A stretch of 64,000 nt of DNA. Source: Oxyruncus cristatus. Taxonomy: Eukaryota > Chordata > Aves > Passeriformes > Cotingidae. The stretch is from NCBI GenBank assembly GCA_013399855.1, contig VXAY01005805.1, positions 233,826-297,825 on the forward strand, given 5' to 3'. The translations under genes were made by a program, and so were the position numbers. This document shows, one piece after another, positions 33,900 through 46,500 of the stretch (position 1 is the stretch's first letter; each line of letters begins with the position of its first letter). The notes under the pieces are model-generated. The model did no database searches and was not told where the DNA came from. It worked only from the letters and a program-made list of their open reading frames with translations.

Positions 33900-35191
33900 T
33901 CAACATGAAACAGCCCCTTAGGGTGCTCAGTGCAAATGAAACACATTGAAAAAGGCACCTTTAACTGTATATCAGATTTAGAACTGGTTCTAGAAAAACT
34001 AAGAGCTTATTTACATCTCCCAATGTTGCAAAAGTGGACAGGGAAGCTCCCCCAAAAAGGTTCCCATGAGACTTCTGTCACATCTGATTTCAGCCAGACA
34101 CCACAAGACCAGACTGCAGCACAGAATTTTTAAGGGTTTTTTTTTCTTCTTCCCTTACAGAGCAGGAAGCAGGAGACAGACTGAGGGACTATTGGCTTCA
34201 GCAATTTCGTGACAGTTTTTCTGAGAACAAATTAGATTGAGAGGAGGATGTGCAACTCCCCATCACATTAAATCTGTTTGCTTATTCTCAGTAACTACAA
34301 AATTTACTGGAGGAACTGGAAGTCATGTAAATCATCCTGAGTGACTAATAAAATTTTTATTTATTTGCCTCTAGCTCCATTTTCACAGGCAGATCCTTCC
34401 TGTACAGAATAAGTTACACTGCTCATGATTCAGCACATGAATGGGAAGGCAGCACGGGAGGTTATGAATAAGATTCTTTATCATTAAATGGCCATAAAAG
34501 CACCCACTTGAATAAAGCTTTGACAGAGCAATTCATCATCAGATTTTAGGCTAGTCTAGATCTGCTTGACTTGCACAAAGCCAGCCCCACCTTCCAGTTG
34601 ACAGCCACACTCAGTTCTCCTCAAATCAAGTTCTCCTTACTCCACTGTTGATGTTTAAGCACAAAGAATTTACTGATTGCACACTTTCAGTTCCCTAATA
34701 AACCCCTTCCTCGTTTCCCTCCGGCCCATCCTGCCCCTTAGGGCACAGACTCCAGGGCACAGAGGAGAAGAAGTGAATTTACTGAAGTGAATTTACTTTA
34801 AAAAGGAGTTTCACGAAAGTCAATTTTTCTGCAAATTTTGCTTTTTAATTTAACTGAGCTGTTTTGTACCAATACAAAATCTATCCAAAAGCTTCAAAAT
34901 GTGAAAATTTGGATCTTCAGCCCACTTTCTTTTTCCAGACAATGCTGGTATGATTTAGATTGGTCTAAAAATGGCCAAGTCACATTTATTACCAGAAGTT
35001 CAAGGTGAGCGACTGGACTATTCTGCAGGGGCTCAGACTTTGGGTTTGGTACCTCTGCCAATCCGAGCACAGGGCAGAAGACCTTGGGATCAGCTGGGTG
35101 GAGGGAGCAGGATGGGTTTCTTGCAAGAGCAGTGAAGTAGAAAAAAGAAGATTTTTACCTGTTTACTGCACGAATGAGCACAACTAACAGT
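33900..35191. other. Intergenic, no gene recognised
   Basis: Nothing recognised apart from the small tandem duplication at 34770. Confidence 0.7.
34770..34797 (+). repeat. 14-bp perfect tandem duplication (GAAGTGAATTTACT)x2
   Basis: Two exact adjacent copies; likely replication slippage. Confidence 0.9.
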
Positions 35192-35262
35192 GGTGGAGTC
35201 CCAGGATAACTCAGGCTGGAAGAGACCTCTGGAGATCTCCTGTCCATCCTCTGGAACCAAAC
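35192..35262 (-). mobile_element. CR1 LINE 3' terminus, diverged
   Basis: GTCCCAGGATAACTCAGGCT, GGAAGAGACCTCTGGAGATC and CCTGTCCATCC match the reverse complement of an older CR1 end. Confidence 0.6.
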
Positions 35263-36330
35263 AGGGACAGCTCTGGGGTCAGACACCAGCTCTTCAGTCC
35301 ATGATGGGTTTGATAAGTTGTGTCTCTGTTTTTCCAGCATTATGGGTACCTTCATTTTTACTATAAACCTGCTGTCCTGCCCTAAAGGTCTTCAGGTCTC
35401 TTTGTTAAGAAGGAATGTGATGACTGTTCCCGAGGGAAAGGGGGAGGACTAATCAACTGCAGGCGAGAAACTTCCAGGTTTAAACCAGACCTACAGAAAC
35501 GAGCTCTGCAAAATCCGAGCTCTTCAGGGGTATTGAGGATGATGTGTGAACACACCTGCACCCCAAAGCCACCCTATCTCAGAGGCAGGAGCTTGTGTTC
35601 ACATCCAGGGAATACAGCAGCGCTCCGAGGACATGAGGCACCAAAAACCAGTCTAAATTTTATCCCGTATTTAGGGCTATCTGCTATTATTTCCTTTTAT
35701 TTGCCCTGGCAAAACAAAAATCAGTTGCAAAACCCATTTAACTGTTTTCTATTTATTGCTTTTTAGGTATGAGCTGCTGTGCATCTCCAAATCTAATTGT
35801 AAGTTATAATAAACCTCTTCCAAGTTTTAATCTTTCCAATTTAAAATACTGCTCAGCAGCCTATGATAAGGTTTCTTTTAGGCTTCTTGATTAGTACTTG
35901 AACAAGAATATATTTTTTTAGTCTTTAAACAAGAATATATTATAAGGAAAATAACATTTTTAATTTAGAATGGAGTATAACATAGGAATGCTGCAATGAG
36001 TAAAAGCAAAGTTAATGTTTAAAAGAAATACAGACCTATTAAGAAATGCATATTAGGCAATAAATAGCTTCAGCCCTACTTCACAGTGATATCAGAAGTC
36101 AAAACAGGTGAAATGAAACCAATTATAAAATAAATATATTAATGATAACAGGGGAACACAATAGGAAAAATCCATGGAAGGGCAGGGCTGAGGTTCTCTT
36201 GGCTGAGTGTAGCATTTAAATAAGAAATGTGGAATTTTACTCTCAAACTCTTTTTTTTTTTTTTAAATATTTTACAATCTACTTATGAAGTCTCTGCATG
36301 CCCATCAGCATGGTCCTTAATCAAAAAGTA

Positions 36331-36400
36331 ATAGAATCATGGAATGATTTGGGTCGGAAGGGACCTTAAAGACCGTTGTGTTCCAACCCACCGCACTGTT
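36331..36400 (-). mobile_element. CR1 LINE 3' terminus
   Basis: ATAGAATCATGGAATGATTT, GGGTCGGAAGGGACCTTAAA, GTTCCAACCCACC. Homology fades after about 70 bp. Confidence 0.85.
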
Positions 36401-39400
36401 TGCAGATGCAGTGATGGAGTTGCTCCTTTCAGATGTTGTGGGCCATGGCCAGAGCTGCAGGAACTCATCTGTAACCTTTTCAAGCTGGGACCTGGACTTT
36501 TCCTGACCTCCCACAAAAGCATCTTTAAGGGCAAGTTTATTTTGCTTCATAATATTACGCACATGGAGTGGACTCATGGTGAGTAAGGAGTGGACGTGAG
36601 GAGCCACATCCAGCCAGAACTGGAAGACACAGGAGTTTGTTTTCACCTCGTTTGTATCCTGGGAAGCAAGGAAATGTCTCAGCTTGAGCCCATGGAAATT
36701 TTTGGACAAATCTGTCTTTTGTTGGAATGTAATATTTTAATGGAAACAAGCCAAGTTCAACTAAACTCTCCCTGGGAAGGATTTCTCAGGTCTAGCAAGG
36801 AAATAAATGTCTTGATGAAAACACAGCTGAGACCTTCCCCTTCCCTTCCATCTGACAGATAGAGGGGAGGTTTAACCTCTCCTGGAGACTCTTGGATAAG
36901 TGCTTGGGATGAGCTTTTGCAATGCCTCAATCCTCCAGGTAAGTACATTAGCTCCCAATAAACTCACTGTTGCACAGTCACTCTTTCCCCATCAATTCCT
37001 TCCTTTCCTTTAAAAAACACCCGCAACTCTGAAGTTTCCATTTCTCTTCCACCATAAAATGGGAAAATTTTTGTAGGATCACAGTTCTTTTCCTGCCTAC
37101 CACTAGTCCATGCAAATATTTTGGCACTTCATAACCGGGCTTGGACTTCTCAGAAAGGAATTTGTCTGCAAAAGCAGCTTTCCTGGAAGTGCAAAATACA
37201 GAGCTCAGCACGAACACCAATTTTGGATCAGAAAGGTAATGAGACAATATAATTATAGAAGAGATGCAAGGATGAACTGCTTGTCCCTTGCTGAAACACT
37301 TTAGAGAGTCTCTGGTCGTTGATGAACCTCTTGCAATCTCTCCACCCCCACAATTATAACACGTTTAGTTGCTAATCAGGTCCAGAAGACAGCAGGCAAG
37401 TAGCCAAACACAGCATTTATTCTTCTGGTGACCTGACTGGCTTTTCTCATGCCCATATTTACACCCGGAGCCTTTCCTTCCTAGAAGGAGTCAGTCCATC
37501 CTGTAGGTCTTCAAGACCCACCTGCTGTATCCTGGCTTGCCTCTCCCCTTCCTGCCCTTCATGATCCACTGGAGGGTGGAAGGGAGCAGGGGAATTCTGC
37601 AGGTTGCCCAAAGCAGCTCTCCCACCTCCCACGGGGAAACCTGCCCTTGGAACAGAAGTGCCGAAAAGCAGAGCCTGGAGCCGAGCAGAGCTTCGCTCTG
37701 GTCCTGCAAGACGTCAGGGAAACTTTTTGGCCACAAAAAGTTATCTGAACGTCGTACAAGGAGAGCCTGTAACAGAGGGCTGGGGGCCAGCTGGCTGAGA
37801 TAGCCCTGTCTGGACTCTGAACTCCCAGGACCACGAAAGTTCTGGAAGGAAGCACCGTGGTCAAAACGTGTCTGCACGGCTTGGATGATGTTACTTCAAC
37901 TATCACAGAAAAAAAAAAAAAGCTGTTTAAAATGGTATGTATAAGTTGTTTGAGGTATAAAAGCCTAAAGAAAGGCTAAAGACGTTTAATGTTTCCGTCA
38001 TGGGAACTGGGACAAGGAGAAAGCTTTTGAAATTCCCCCTCTATGCAAAGTAGAGCCATTGTCAAGCACAAAAAGTCATGCTGCAGCACAGCAAAAGTGC
38101 CTCTGGGAAGCAAAACATTAATTTAAATTGGCTAGGGGAAAAAACACCTATTTGTTTGTTCCAGGCTCTTATGTCGGCCTGTCTTACGTAGGTGTGTGAC
38201 GAGAGAGCACCCAACCCCTCCCCTGCTCGCCCCTAACCCCTTTCAGCCCCACGTGGTGGCTCTGACACACTTCTCGGCACACGGGACAGGGGCAGAGGAG
38301 CCAAACATAGCTATGGAATCACATCCCCCTCCTCTCGCTTGTTCCCTGGAGCTGGTGCAAAACAGAGCATCGGAATGCTGGTGGGACCAGCCCATTATGG
38401 ACCCAAACCGTGGAGCCACCGAGCAAAGTTCAGTCACAGAGTGTTTCCCGTGCAGGGAACTGGACGGTTTGACAATGGAAATGGAGCCCCGGGCTGCCTG
38501 CCTGGTCTGAAGTGATTTCAGAGTTATGACACACTTGGGAATACAGAAAACCAGCCCAGTTCTCTGTGTGGTGCCACGGTCCTTGGGGTTTCCACCATGG
38601 CGCTGTGGGTGGTGGGAGCAGTGTGGTGTCACAACACTCGTGGGAGGGTCACTTCAGAGTACGTCCAAAGTGTAAGCACATCCCTGAGCCCTCCTATCCA
38701 CCTCTCAAAGGACACCCATAAAGGACACCAAGTTAAGAATGTCACACATGGGCACACAGACACCAGAGAAGACGGGAAGAACCAGAAATAAGAGACCTGC
38801 TGCTGCCTCATGTCACTGGGGCTGATCTCAGGTGTCATTGCAGCAAGACTGACAAGTCTGTAGGTTTAAATGAAATGCTTTGGAATTTGACTCCTGCTCC
38901 AGGAGCCTGGAGGAGGGAGGCACCTCCTGGATGTGGGTGGAAGAGCTCCCTGCTCCCTCCTGCCATGTTCCTGTGTCTCCTCCCTCCCCTCTCCTCTAGC
39001 AGAGCTCTCTGCAGGCACAGAGACCTGGAGAAGTTCCCTGTAAAGTCTGTGCAGAGCAGACACCAGTCTGCATTGACCAGCTTTGACCTCTTGGCTCAGT
39101 GCCTTTTGAAGACTGCCACAAATTCCCCTGCTGGTGCATCAAGACATCACCACAGTGTGCTGGAGGAAACCCAGCAATGCATCTTCTCAGGTGTGGATGT
39201 TTTGGAAGAAAAACCTTGGAAGGGGTGTTGCTTTGTGGGCTTGTACATCTCAGTCTGCCAGCAGATATATTTTGATAGACATTGCTGCACGGAAAAGCAA
39301 TCTGGAGTCCTTAAGGCCTTGCCTGGTACTAACTTTGCCCATGGGCCATTGAGCAGACTGAAAGGACCTGGGTTAATGTCTGTACTTCCACCTGTGGTTA

Positions 39401-41449
39401 CTGTTCATTAAACTCACTTACGCACAGACTCCTTCCACATGTAAGTCCCTGTGCCTTGTTGTGTGTTAATGGGTAACTCCTGGCAGTTTCCACCAGCCTG
39501 AAGTGGTAAGTGCTTCCGCAACTGCGGCAGGAACATCTCACGGCCTTTGCGTAATGCCCCCAAACATCAGCCCCGTGTTGTCAGTGCCCCGTTAATTACC
39601 GCTACTGATGTTTGTGGTGCCCAGAGGCCTCCATGGGGAGCAGCTCTGGTGGTCCCAAAATAAAAATCACTTACACAGACCCTCATGTGAAGGGCACAAC
39701 CCAGCAGAGAAACAGAGCCCGCTGGGGGATTTCCTTGTGTGGGAAAAAATGTCACCGGGAGGCAGAGTGGAGGGGAAGTGATGGGGGAATGGAGGGAAGA
39801 GCAGAAAGGGAGTGAGGATGAGACAGCATAGGAAGAGGAGAAAATATCGAGATGGTGAGAGCAAAGGAAGGATTAAAATGGAGGAAGGGAAAGGGTCTGG
39901 GAAGGGAAGAAAGAGTCCAGACTCCCAGCTGTGCAGGACATCAGGCCCGTCGGGGGCAGGAGGGGCAGCAGATATGACGTGAGCCTCCAGCTGTGTCGGG
40001 GAGGCCCCGTGGGTCAGTGGGGTCCCCCGGCACCGCTGAACCGCCTCCTCCACCGCCTCTGCCTTCCAGCTCCGCCTGCCTGCTGCTGGCCTCTCCTTTC
40101 CCTGTCAGGGAAGAGCCCTTTGTCCTGATTGCTCTACCAAAGACATTTCCGCCCAGAAGATGCTGGCTGAGCTCTGACTGGGAGAGTTGGACTAATAGCA
40201 CCACGAGGAAACAATTTAGGAGTGCCTCTCTCAGCAGTGGGGAAAAAACCCACTCTAGATTATATGAATTAAGTGGGTTTTTGAATCCTGGAGGTGCCTG
40301 CACTGGCCCACAGAGCAGTTTCATCCTGGAGTGCTGAGTGCATGGGACTCACTCTGCTCCAAGCCCACTGAGGCTGCCAAAGTGTTCAAAGCCAACTTAC
40401 TTCTGTAACAGATGTGTTTGTGTCACAGATTAACCAAATCTCCTTCAGATAAAAACCACGTGAGGGGCCCAAGCGTTGCAGTCACTTTCCTATGAGCACA
40501 ACAGATTTTCCAGCTGCAGAGAACATCTAGAAGAGCCCTTCAGCCCGCTGGGGACTGGGACCGACCCATCTCCATCAGCAGGAGCTGCCAAAGCAGCTGA
40601 GGGAGATGGGCTAGAAGAGAGATGTGAGAAAACCCATGGTTTTGGGGCCACTGTGCTCCAAGACACGACAAAAGAGGACACTGAGGGTTAGAAAGAGGTT
40701 TGTGGAGGTTGGTAGGAGATGTTTTTTACCTTCTGGGTAGAAGAAGCTGAAAAGGTTATATGGGAGTTTGCAGAAGTACATGAAAAAATTAATTATGGGT
40801 TGCTGGTGGGAAACGACATCAAGCTGGGGGAAAACTGCTTGTGCTGCTCTTCCTCAGGCACCACCATGGGAGATGGGAATGTGCTGGAAGGTCTGAAATA
40901 GCTTGTCTGTCCTTAAGTTGCACCGATCAGCTGTGAGTCTCTACTGGTTGTTAAGAGGCCACATCCCCTGAGATAAAGAGTTGGTGTTGGGAGCCCCGTT
41001 TTGGGATGCTCTGTGCTGCTGGCTGCTGACCTCCCACAGACAGTCAGGGTCAGCAGGACTCCGTTTGACAAATTCCAGGCATTTTTTCCTGCCAAGGAAG
41101 GAGGCAAAGCTACAGCCCACCTTCTGTCTGATCCTCCTCCGGCTGCTTTGCAAATACAACTGAGCTGTGACTCAGAAGACCAAAAAGAACCTTTTCTCCC
41201 CAGAGTAGTCAGTGGACGGGGCTGTGCACCTACAGAGGATGATTCAGAGCATCTTGGACATCTAAAGCCCTTTGATTCGTGGAAAATCTACCTAAATTGT
41301 CTGAAATCGTAAAGATTCCTATGGCTGCCTAAATCATTTATGACTTACACTAAAGCAGAGGAGGGAGAAATATGGACTGGAGCACTTGGTAGTGACAATA
41401 AGATGAAAATTTCATGATTCCTCCTTACATTACACTGAATTACGTCAAA
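36401..41449. other. Intergenic, no gene recognised
   Basis: About 5 kb without a recognisable repeat family. A polypurine-rich stretch lies at 39758-39918. ORFs up to 178 codons (38875-39411) have no recognisable domain. Confidence 0.6.
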
Positions 41450-41514
41450 GCTGGACTTCAGTGAGCCTTTTGAGTCCCTTCCAACTCCGGATATTCTGCG
41501 ATTCTCTGATTCTA
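41450..41514 (+). mobile_element. CR1 LINE 3' terminus
   Basis: GAGTCCCTTCCAACTCCGGA, TATTCTGCGATTCTCTGATT. Ends in octamers; the body is degraded. Confidence 0.75.
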
Positions 41515-43102
41515 CATAATGTGGAATTGCAACTTTCCTGGCTTTTAGAGGGATTTGAATGTCTAGAATAACCAAAAAAAGATAAAAATTGTGAAGTCAG
41601 AAACTGTTTCTGTCCTCTCAGGCATTAATGCTGTCATTGAAGCAGGAAGAAACTACCCATTTCGAGCCAGAAGAACTGAGAGAATCCTAATAAAGTGAAA
41701 TCACTCTGGTTTGCAGCCAAACACTGCAAAATGAGGACTAGGAAGTCTCTGGGAAAGGCTTGGAGTTGTATCACGATGCCTGAAAAGCTTTTCACAACCG
41801 TGTCCCTCTGTGCAGCTCCTGAGTCGTGGCGTAACACCACCCCTGTTCCAGCGTTTGGGAGCAGCAGTACTGACTTTTTTTCTTTTTAATTCTTGGACTC
41901 TGACATCATCTGGAGGTGGTTGGTAAAGCAGTGTGACTTCCTGCGAAATGCAGCGACACAGACTGATGTGTTTTCCATTTGCTCTGCTCGGTGAGACGCA
42001 ACGCTGGCACAGCACCCCCAGACCTGGCTGGGACTGAAAACGGGAGATTTTCCTTCAATTCAAGAAAAAGAAAGCCTTTAGTGACCCAAACTCATCGCAG
42101 CTGCCTGGCTGCCCGTAATCCGTCTATCTTACTTTCACGCCTTGCCACCCCCACTTGGAATACTCTTCCCTAAATGAGAAGTACAGCAATGCTGCACATC
42201 ATAAAGGGTTTGTACACATTATAAACTATGCTCAAACTCAGACAAGCACTAAAAGACTTCTAACAATGACACCTGGAAGGCCTTTGAAGGCTGTAGCATA
42301 GTGGGTTAAATATAGAATGTCGTTACATTGCACATGTAAATGTAACCCACTGCTCCTGACCTGTTTCGTTTCCATGCTTTGCGTAAATTAATAGTCTGAA
42401 TTAAAAGACTCTTTAACCTCACAACTGGTTTATCTTCCTACTGTGAATCAGTCCCAAATCTCTCTCTTTTACCAGAAATGGACACCAGGTCTGGCCAGCA
42501 GATAGTTTAGGTGTGCGTAAGCAAGCTTAGCAGGATGAGGCAAGTCTGGATCTAAAGTCTGAACCCCATGCAAATATTCCTGCTCTCATTCCTGTTGAGA
42601 AACCTGATTTCATTGGTGTTAGCGTGGTGTCTGTGTGGTCATCCCACATGCTGAAATGGAATAATCTATAACTGCTTCTCCATGAGCTTAAATCTGTAGA
42701 TAAAATACCAAGGACTGGTTCTGAAACTGATGATAGAGGGGACAAAATTCCTTTGGTAGATCATCAGGAGAAGCCATTGGAGAGACCTGAAGGTAATTTA
42801 CTTCCAGGCACCATGACATGGTCTGTCTCTGGGCAGTTCTCCAGGTGAGTTGTCTACATGCATGCTGTCTGTGTGAACAAATGCTCTGAGGACTAGACAA
42901 TCCTTCAGAGCAAAGTTTTGGCAACAGAATTTCCCTTCATAAGGAATTTTGCCTTGTGTGCCTGACAGAAATACAACAGCAAAACTCAGGTTGTCACCTG
43001 AGAAGGCCAACATTGGCTGCTGATCAATCTGCAGAGGTTGACCGAAGATGTATGGAAGACACGAACCACGGACAAAGTAATGCCAGCACCTGAGACCCTT
43101 GG
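41515..43102. other. Intergenic, no gene recognised
   Basis: Nothing recognised. Confidence 0.7.
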
Positions 43103-43164
43103 ATATATTAATTAAATTATATTGTATTATATGTCATTATATTTAATATATTATTATATATTAC
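43103..43164. repeat. AT-rich low-complexity block
   Basis: About 62 bases almost entirely A/T, with repeated TATTATAT and TTAATATA words, able to form several hairpins. Lies just before a CR1 fragment. Confidence 0.85.
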
Positions 43165-43204
43165 TTGGAAGAGAGCTGGTGGGAGAAACAAGTTCACAGG
43201 AAAA

Positions 43205-43300
43205 CTCAAGGCAGAAGGGATCTCAGGAGCTCCCTGGTCCAACCTCCAGCTCAAAGCAGGTCAGCTCCGGGTTCAGCCCAGGTTGCCCAGAGCTTCATCC
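43205..43300 (-). mobile_element. CR1 LINE fragment, diverged
   Basis: TGGTCCAACCTCCAGCTCAA, AGCAGGTCAGC, CAGGTTGCCCAGAGCTTCAT match the reverse complement of the CR1 3' region ('CTGCTCAAAGCAGG' type). Confidence 0.7.
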
Positions 43301-44568
43301 ATGACATAGATATGATCCGGTGGCATTTGGAAGGTGACCAGCACTGGAGTAGTCACTGCTTCTCACTACCCAGCTTCAGACCTGTTCAAATTACCTGATG
43401 CAATGTGAAAACAAAAGGGTGATGTTTTCCACATGACTTGTAAAGCTGCACAAGGTTTTGCCACGGTATAATGGCAAAGCCTAAATAGATGTGATAATTA
43501 GTGAGATTAATGGAAGAAGGGCCATTCATTGATTACTAAAAATAGATAGATGCAAGTCAGTATGGTCACCCTTATACTATGGAGGCCACATGAGTTACGG
43601 CAAAACATCAGCCCTGGGCTGGGGACACAGGAAAAATCCTACAAATAAGAATTGCTGCCATAGATAAAGAACCACTAGATCTGCAGCACCAGCTATGCTG
43701 ATCTCCTAAAAACTGTTTTCAAGGCAGAGAAGCAAGAGCTGACACCATCTGCACACCAGTGTTGTGAAGGGGTTTTAGTCTGGAAGGACATTTGTCTACT
43801 TCTTTGCAAACAGCCCCTCCCTGGGTGATAAGACCACACTCCAAGGAAATTCCCTTTTATGCCACTAAGTTGTTGCAGAACCCACATTAGCTCACCTATG
43901 AGCTCACACAAAACTTTCACAAATACGTGTTTTTAAGGGCTTAACGTGTTCACAAAAGCATTGTTCATGGTGACAGACTATAAACTGTGCAATAACCTGC
44001 CAAGGGAAATTTCAGAAATATTCTCATCTGAGTCATCTGTGCATGAAATTGAGAAAAGCTTTGAAACCAGTCACCAGTTTCTGAACTGGAAAAATGACCA
44101 ACACCCCTCCACACAACACCCTTCTCCCAACAACAGAGAAGGAAGATCTTTCACATCACTTGCCATTGTTTTTCTGTTGTTGTCACAGGACCACACTATT
44201 GACTCAGTCCTGTTGAAGGGCCAAGAGAAAAGATTGTCACATATGACACAAGTGGCAGGGAATTTCAACATTTTCAACTTGTTTTCATCTTGGGCTTGTT
44301 GCAATTCAAAGAAAAATAGGTTTTCAATATTTCCCCTGGTGTAGAAATTCTGTAAAAAGTGTTTTCAGAAATACCAACATCGGGAATAATAAGAAATAAG
44401 AGTGGCTGGGATCAGCGGAAAGATGGGTTTCGTCTTCTTGTGGCTCTGGTCATGTGGTAGTGATGCAAGTCTACACTCTCTCATAACAAGACTTGCTATG
44501 AAAAAAATTACTTAATTTAACTTTCTATCTATATTCATGTGTTTACCTACAACTCACAAGGACAAATC
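43301..44568. other. Intergenic, no gene recognised
   Basis: Nothing recognised. ORF 43946-44344 (132 codons) has no identifiable domain. Confidence 0.65.
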
Positions 44569-44860
44569 ATAGAATTCTACAATGGTTTGGGTTGTAAGGA
44601 ACTTTAAAAATCACCTACTAACCCCCTGCCCTGGGCAGGGACACCTTCCACCAGCCCAGGTTGCTCCAAGCCCCGTCCAACCTGGCCTTGGACACTTCCA
44701 GGGATCCAGGGGCAGCCACAGCTTCTCTGGGCAACCTGTGCCAGGGCCTCCCCACCCTCACAAGGAACAATTCCTTCCCAATGTCCCATCCAACTCACCC
44801 TCTGGCAGTGAGAAGCCATTCCCCCTTGTCCTGGCACCTCATGCCCTTGTCAAAAGTCAA
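44569..44860 (-). mobile_element. CR1 LINE 3'-end fragment
   Basis: ATAGAATTCTACAATGGTTT, CCTGCCCTGGGCAGGGACAC, CTTCCAGGGATCCAGGGGCA, ending at CATGCCCTTGTCAAAAGTC. The 176-codon ORF over it is chance. Confidence 0.92.
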
Positions 44861-46044
44861 GATTTAGGGAGCTGCTCTAACACTGATCAAGACATTGTGT
44901 ATTTTTACACCCAGTTTGACATTACACAGTATCTGTCTCTCATAGATCTCCTCATTAGAATATATTTCAAATTTTCAGAGATCCTGAGCCATCCTCTCAT
45001 AGCCCTAACATATAGTGATGGGCAAAATATTTGCAATATTTACATGGCTAACTGTACACATGGGAATGAGTTCAATTCTCTGGATCTGAGAAGCAAACAA
45101 ATACGTGCCTAGAAGTATATGAAAACATATGAATCATCAGTCCAAGCACCACATACTCAAAAACTCTAGGAACCAACATGAAAAACTTACAGGAACTCAC
45201 TCCCCCTGAGAGGGGAGGCAACAAGACACAGAAAATCCTTTAATCCTTCAATCTGTTGGATGCTCAAACACATCCTTCTTGCCCATACCTTCTTTCTATA
45301 CAGTGGAAATAAAACTATCACATATCAAGTAGTAGAACAAGACTGTTTACTTTGAAAAGGAACTTCGCAAAGCCATGAACTAATATCTTCTGTTCTCCAA
45401 AGTTTTGAGTGACTCATAGAATAAGCACGTAAACATGGATTAATCCATTATACCATGTATGCAAATAATGACTCTTTTCCTCTAATTTGCCATTAAACAC
45501 GGCATGTAAAGGTCACCTTGGCCCTAAAAAAAATGTCCAGGGATCTGCCCAGGCCTGTAAAGTATCAAGAGCATCATGTAATCATATCAGAGTTAAACAC
45601 TACCTTCTAGAATAAACACTTTTAAAAACTTTTTTCATGTGTAAGCAAAGGTTCTGAGGCTTCTTCACTTCTATAAACATTCATGGCAGCTCTAAATACT
45701 CTCTCCTGGCAACTCACAGCTCAGTAGCAGCACTTACAAGCAGACTCTCATCCTAATACCATCTTGGTTATTTGACAGGGTCAATAGACAGGTAAGAAGC
45801 TGGAGACACGGTGCTTCCCCGGCACAGCGAGAGAGCAGAAATTCAAGTGTCACAGTGTGCTCTGAGGTTTAAAGACAGAAGGAGATCTTTGCCTTGTGAT
45901 GTCTTTTGTCTTCAAAACTGAAAGCAAGTTCTCACAAAAACAGGAAGTGCAGTTTGGGAATTGATAGCCCACGGCAGCCTTGTCTAGACTGAGCTAGAGG
46001 TGGAGGAGGCAGCACACAGAGGTGGGAGAGGGGACAGTCTGCAA
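44861..46044. other. Intergenic, no gene recognised
   Basis: Nothing recognised. Confidence 0.7.
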
Positions 46045-46500
46045 GGGGGAAACTTGGACATGTGGCCCAGGCATGCAGGGGTGGCATCAGGAAGGCCTCA
46101 GCTCACCTCAGGCTGACACTTCCTGGAGATGTCAAGGGCAGCGAGAAGAGTTCCCACACCTACATGGGCAGTGAAAAGTTAGACAGGGAAAATGTGTGCC
46201 CGTGGCAGAGGGTGGTGGATGATTTAGTGGCAGGCGCTACAGGTAGGAATGAGGTATTCAATGCCTCCTTTGCCTCACTGTTCTCAGGAAGCTCCCCCAG
46301 GCTCCTGAGCTTAGAGACAGGGTTCAAGGAGGAGAGAATCTACCAGTGGTGGGAAAGAATCAAGTCAGGGTCCCCTGATAAATCTTCCCCCGTGCAAGCC
46401 CATGGGACCTGAGGGGTGGCATCCACTGGTGCTGAGACACTGCCTGCTGTCCTTGCAGGACCTGTCCATCATCTCTGGAAGATCATGGACTGCCAGATTT
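46045..46500 (+). pseudogene. Degenerate internal CR1 ORF2 fragment (between endonuclease and reverse transcriptase)
   Basis: Plus-strand translation in broken frames retains CR1 ORF2 motifs: a GNEVFNASFASLFSG-type stretch (family pattern 'AEVLNAFFASVFTG') near 46235-46285, then GPEGWHPLVLR and DLSIISGRSW near 46403-46490 (family pattern 'GPDGxHPRVLR' and 'PLSIIFERSW'). A stop at about 46410 and frame changes separate them. It is the only coding-part CR1 remnant in the window; all other copies are 3' ends. Confidence 0.75.

Noticed and set aside
38875..39411. 178-codon open frame
   Set aside because: Cysteine-containing but without any family pattern; no acceptor, poly(A) or conserved motif arrangement seen.
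44582..45112. 176-codon plus-strand ORF
   Set aside because: First half is reverse-complement CR1 3' end, second half is unrelated intergenic sequence.
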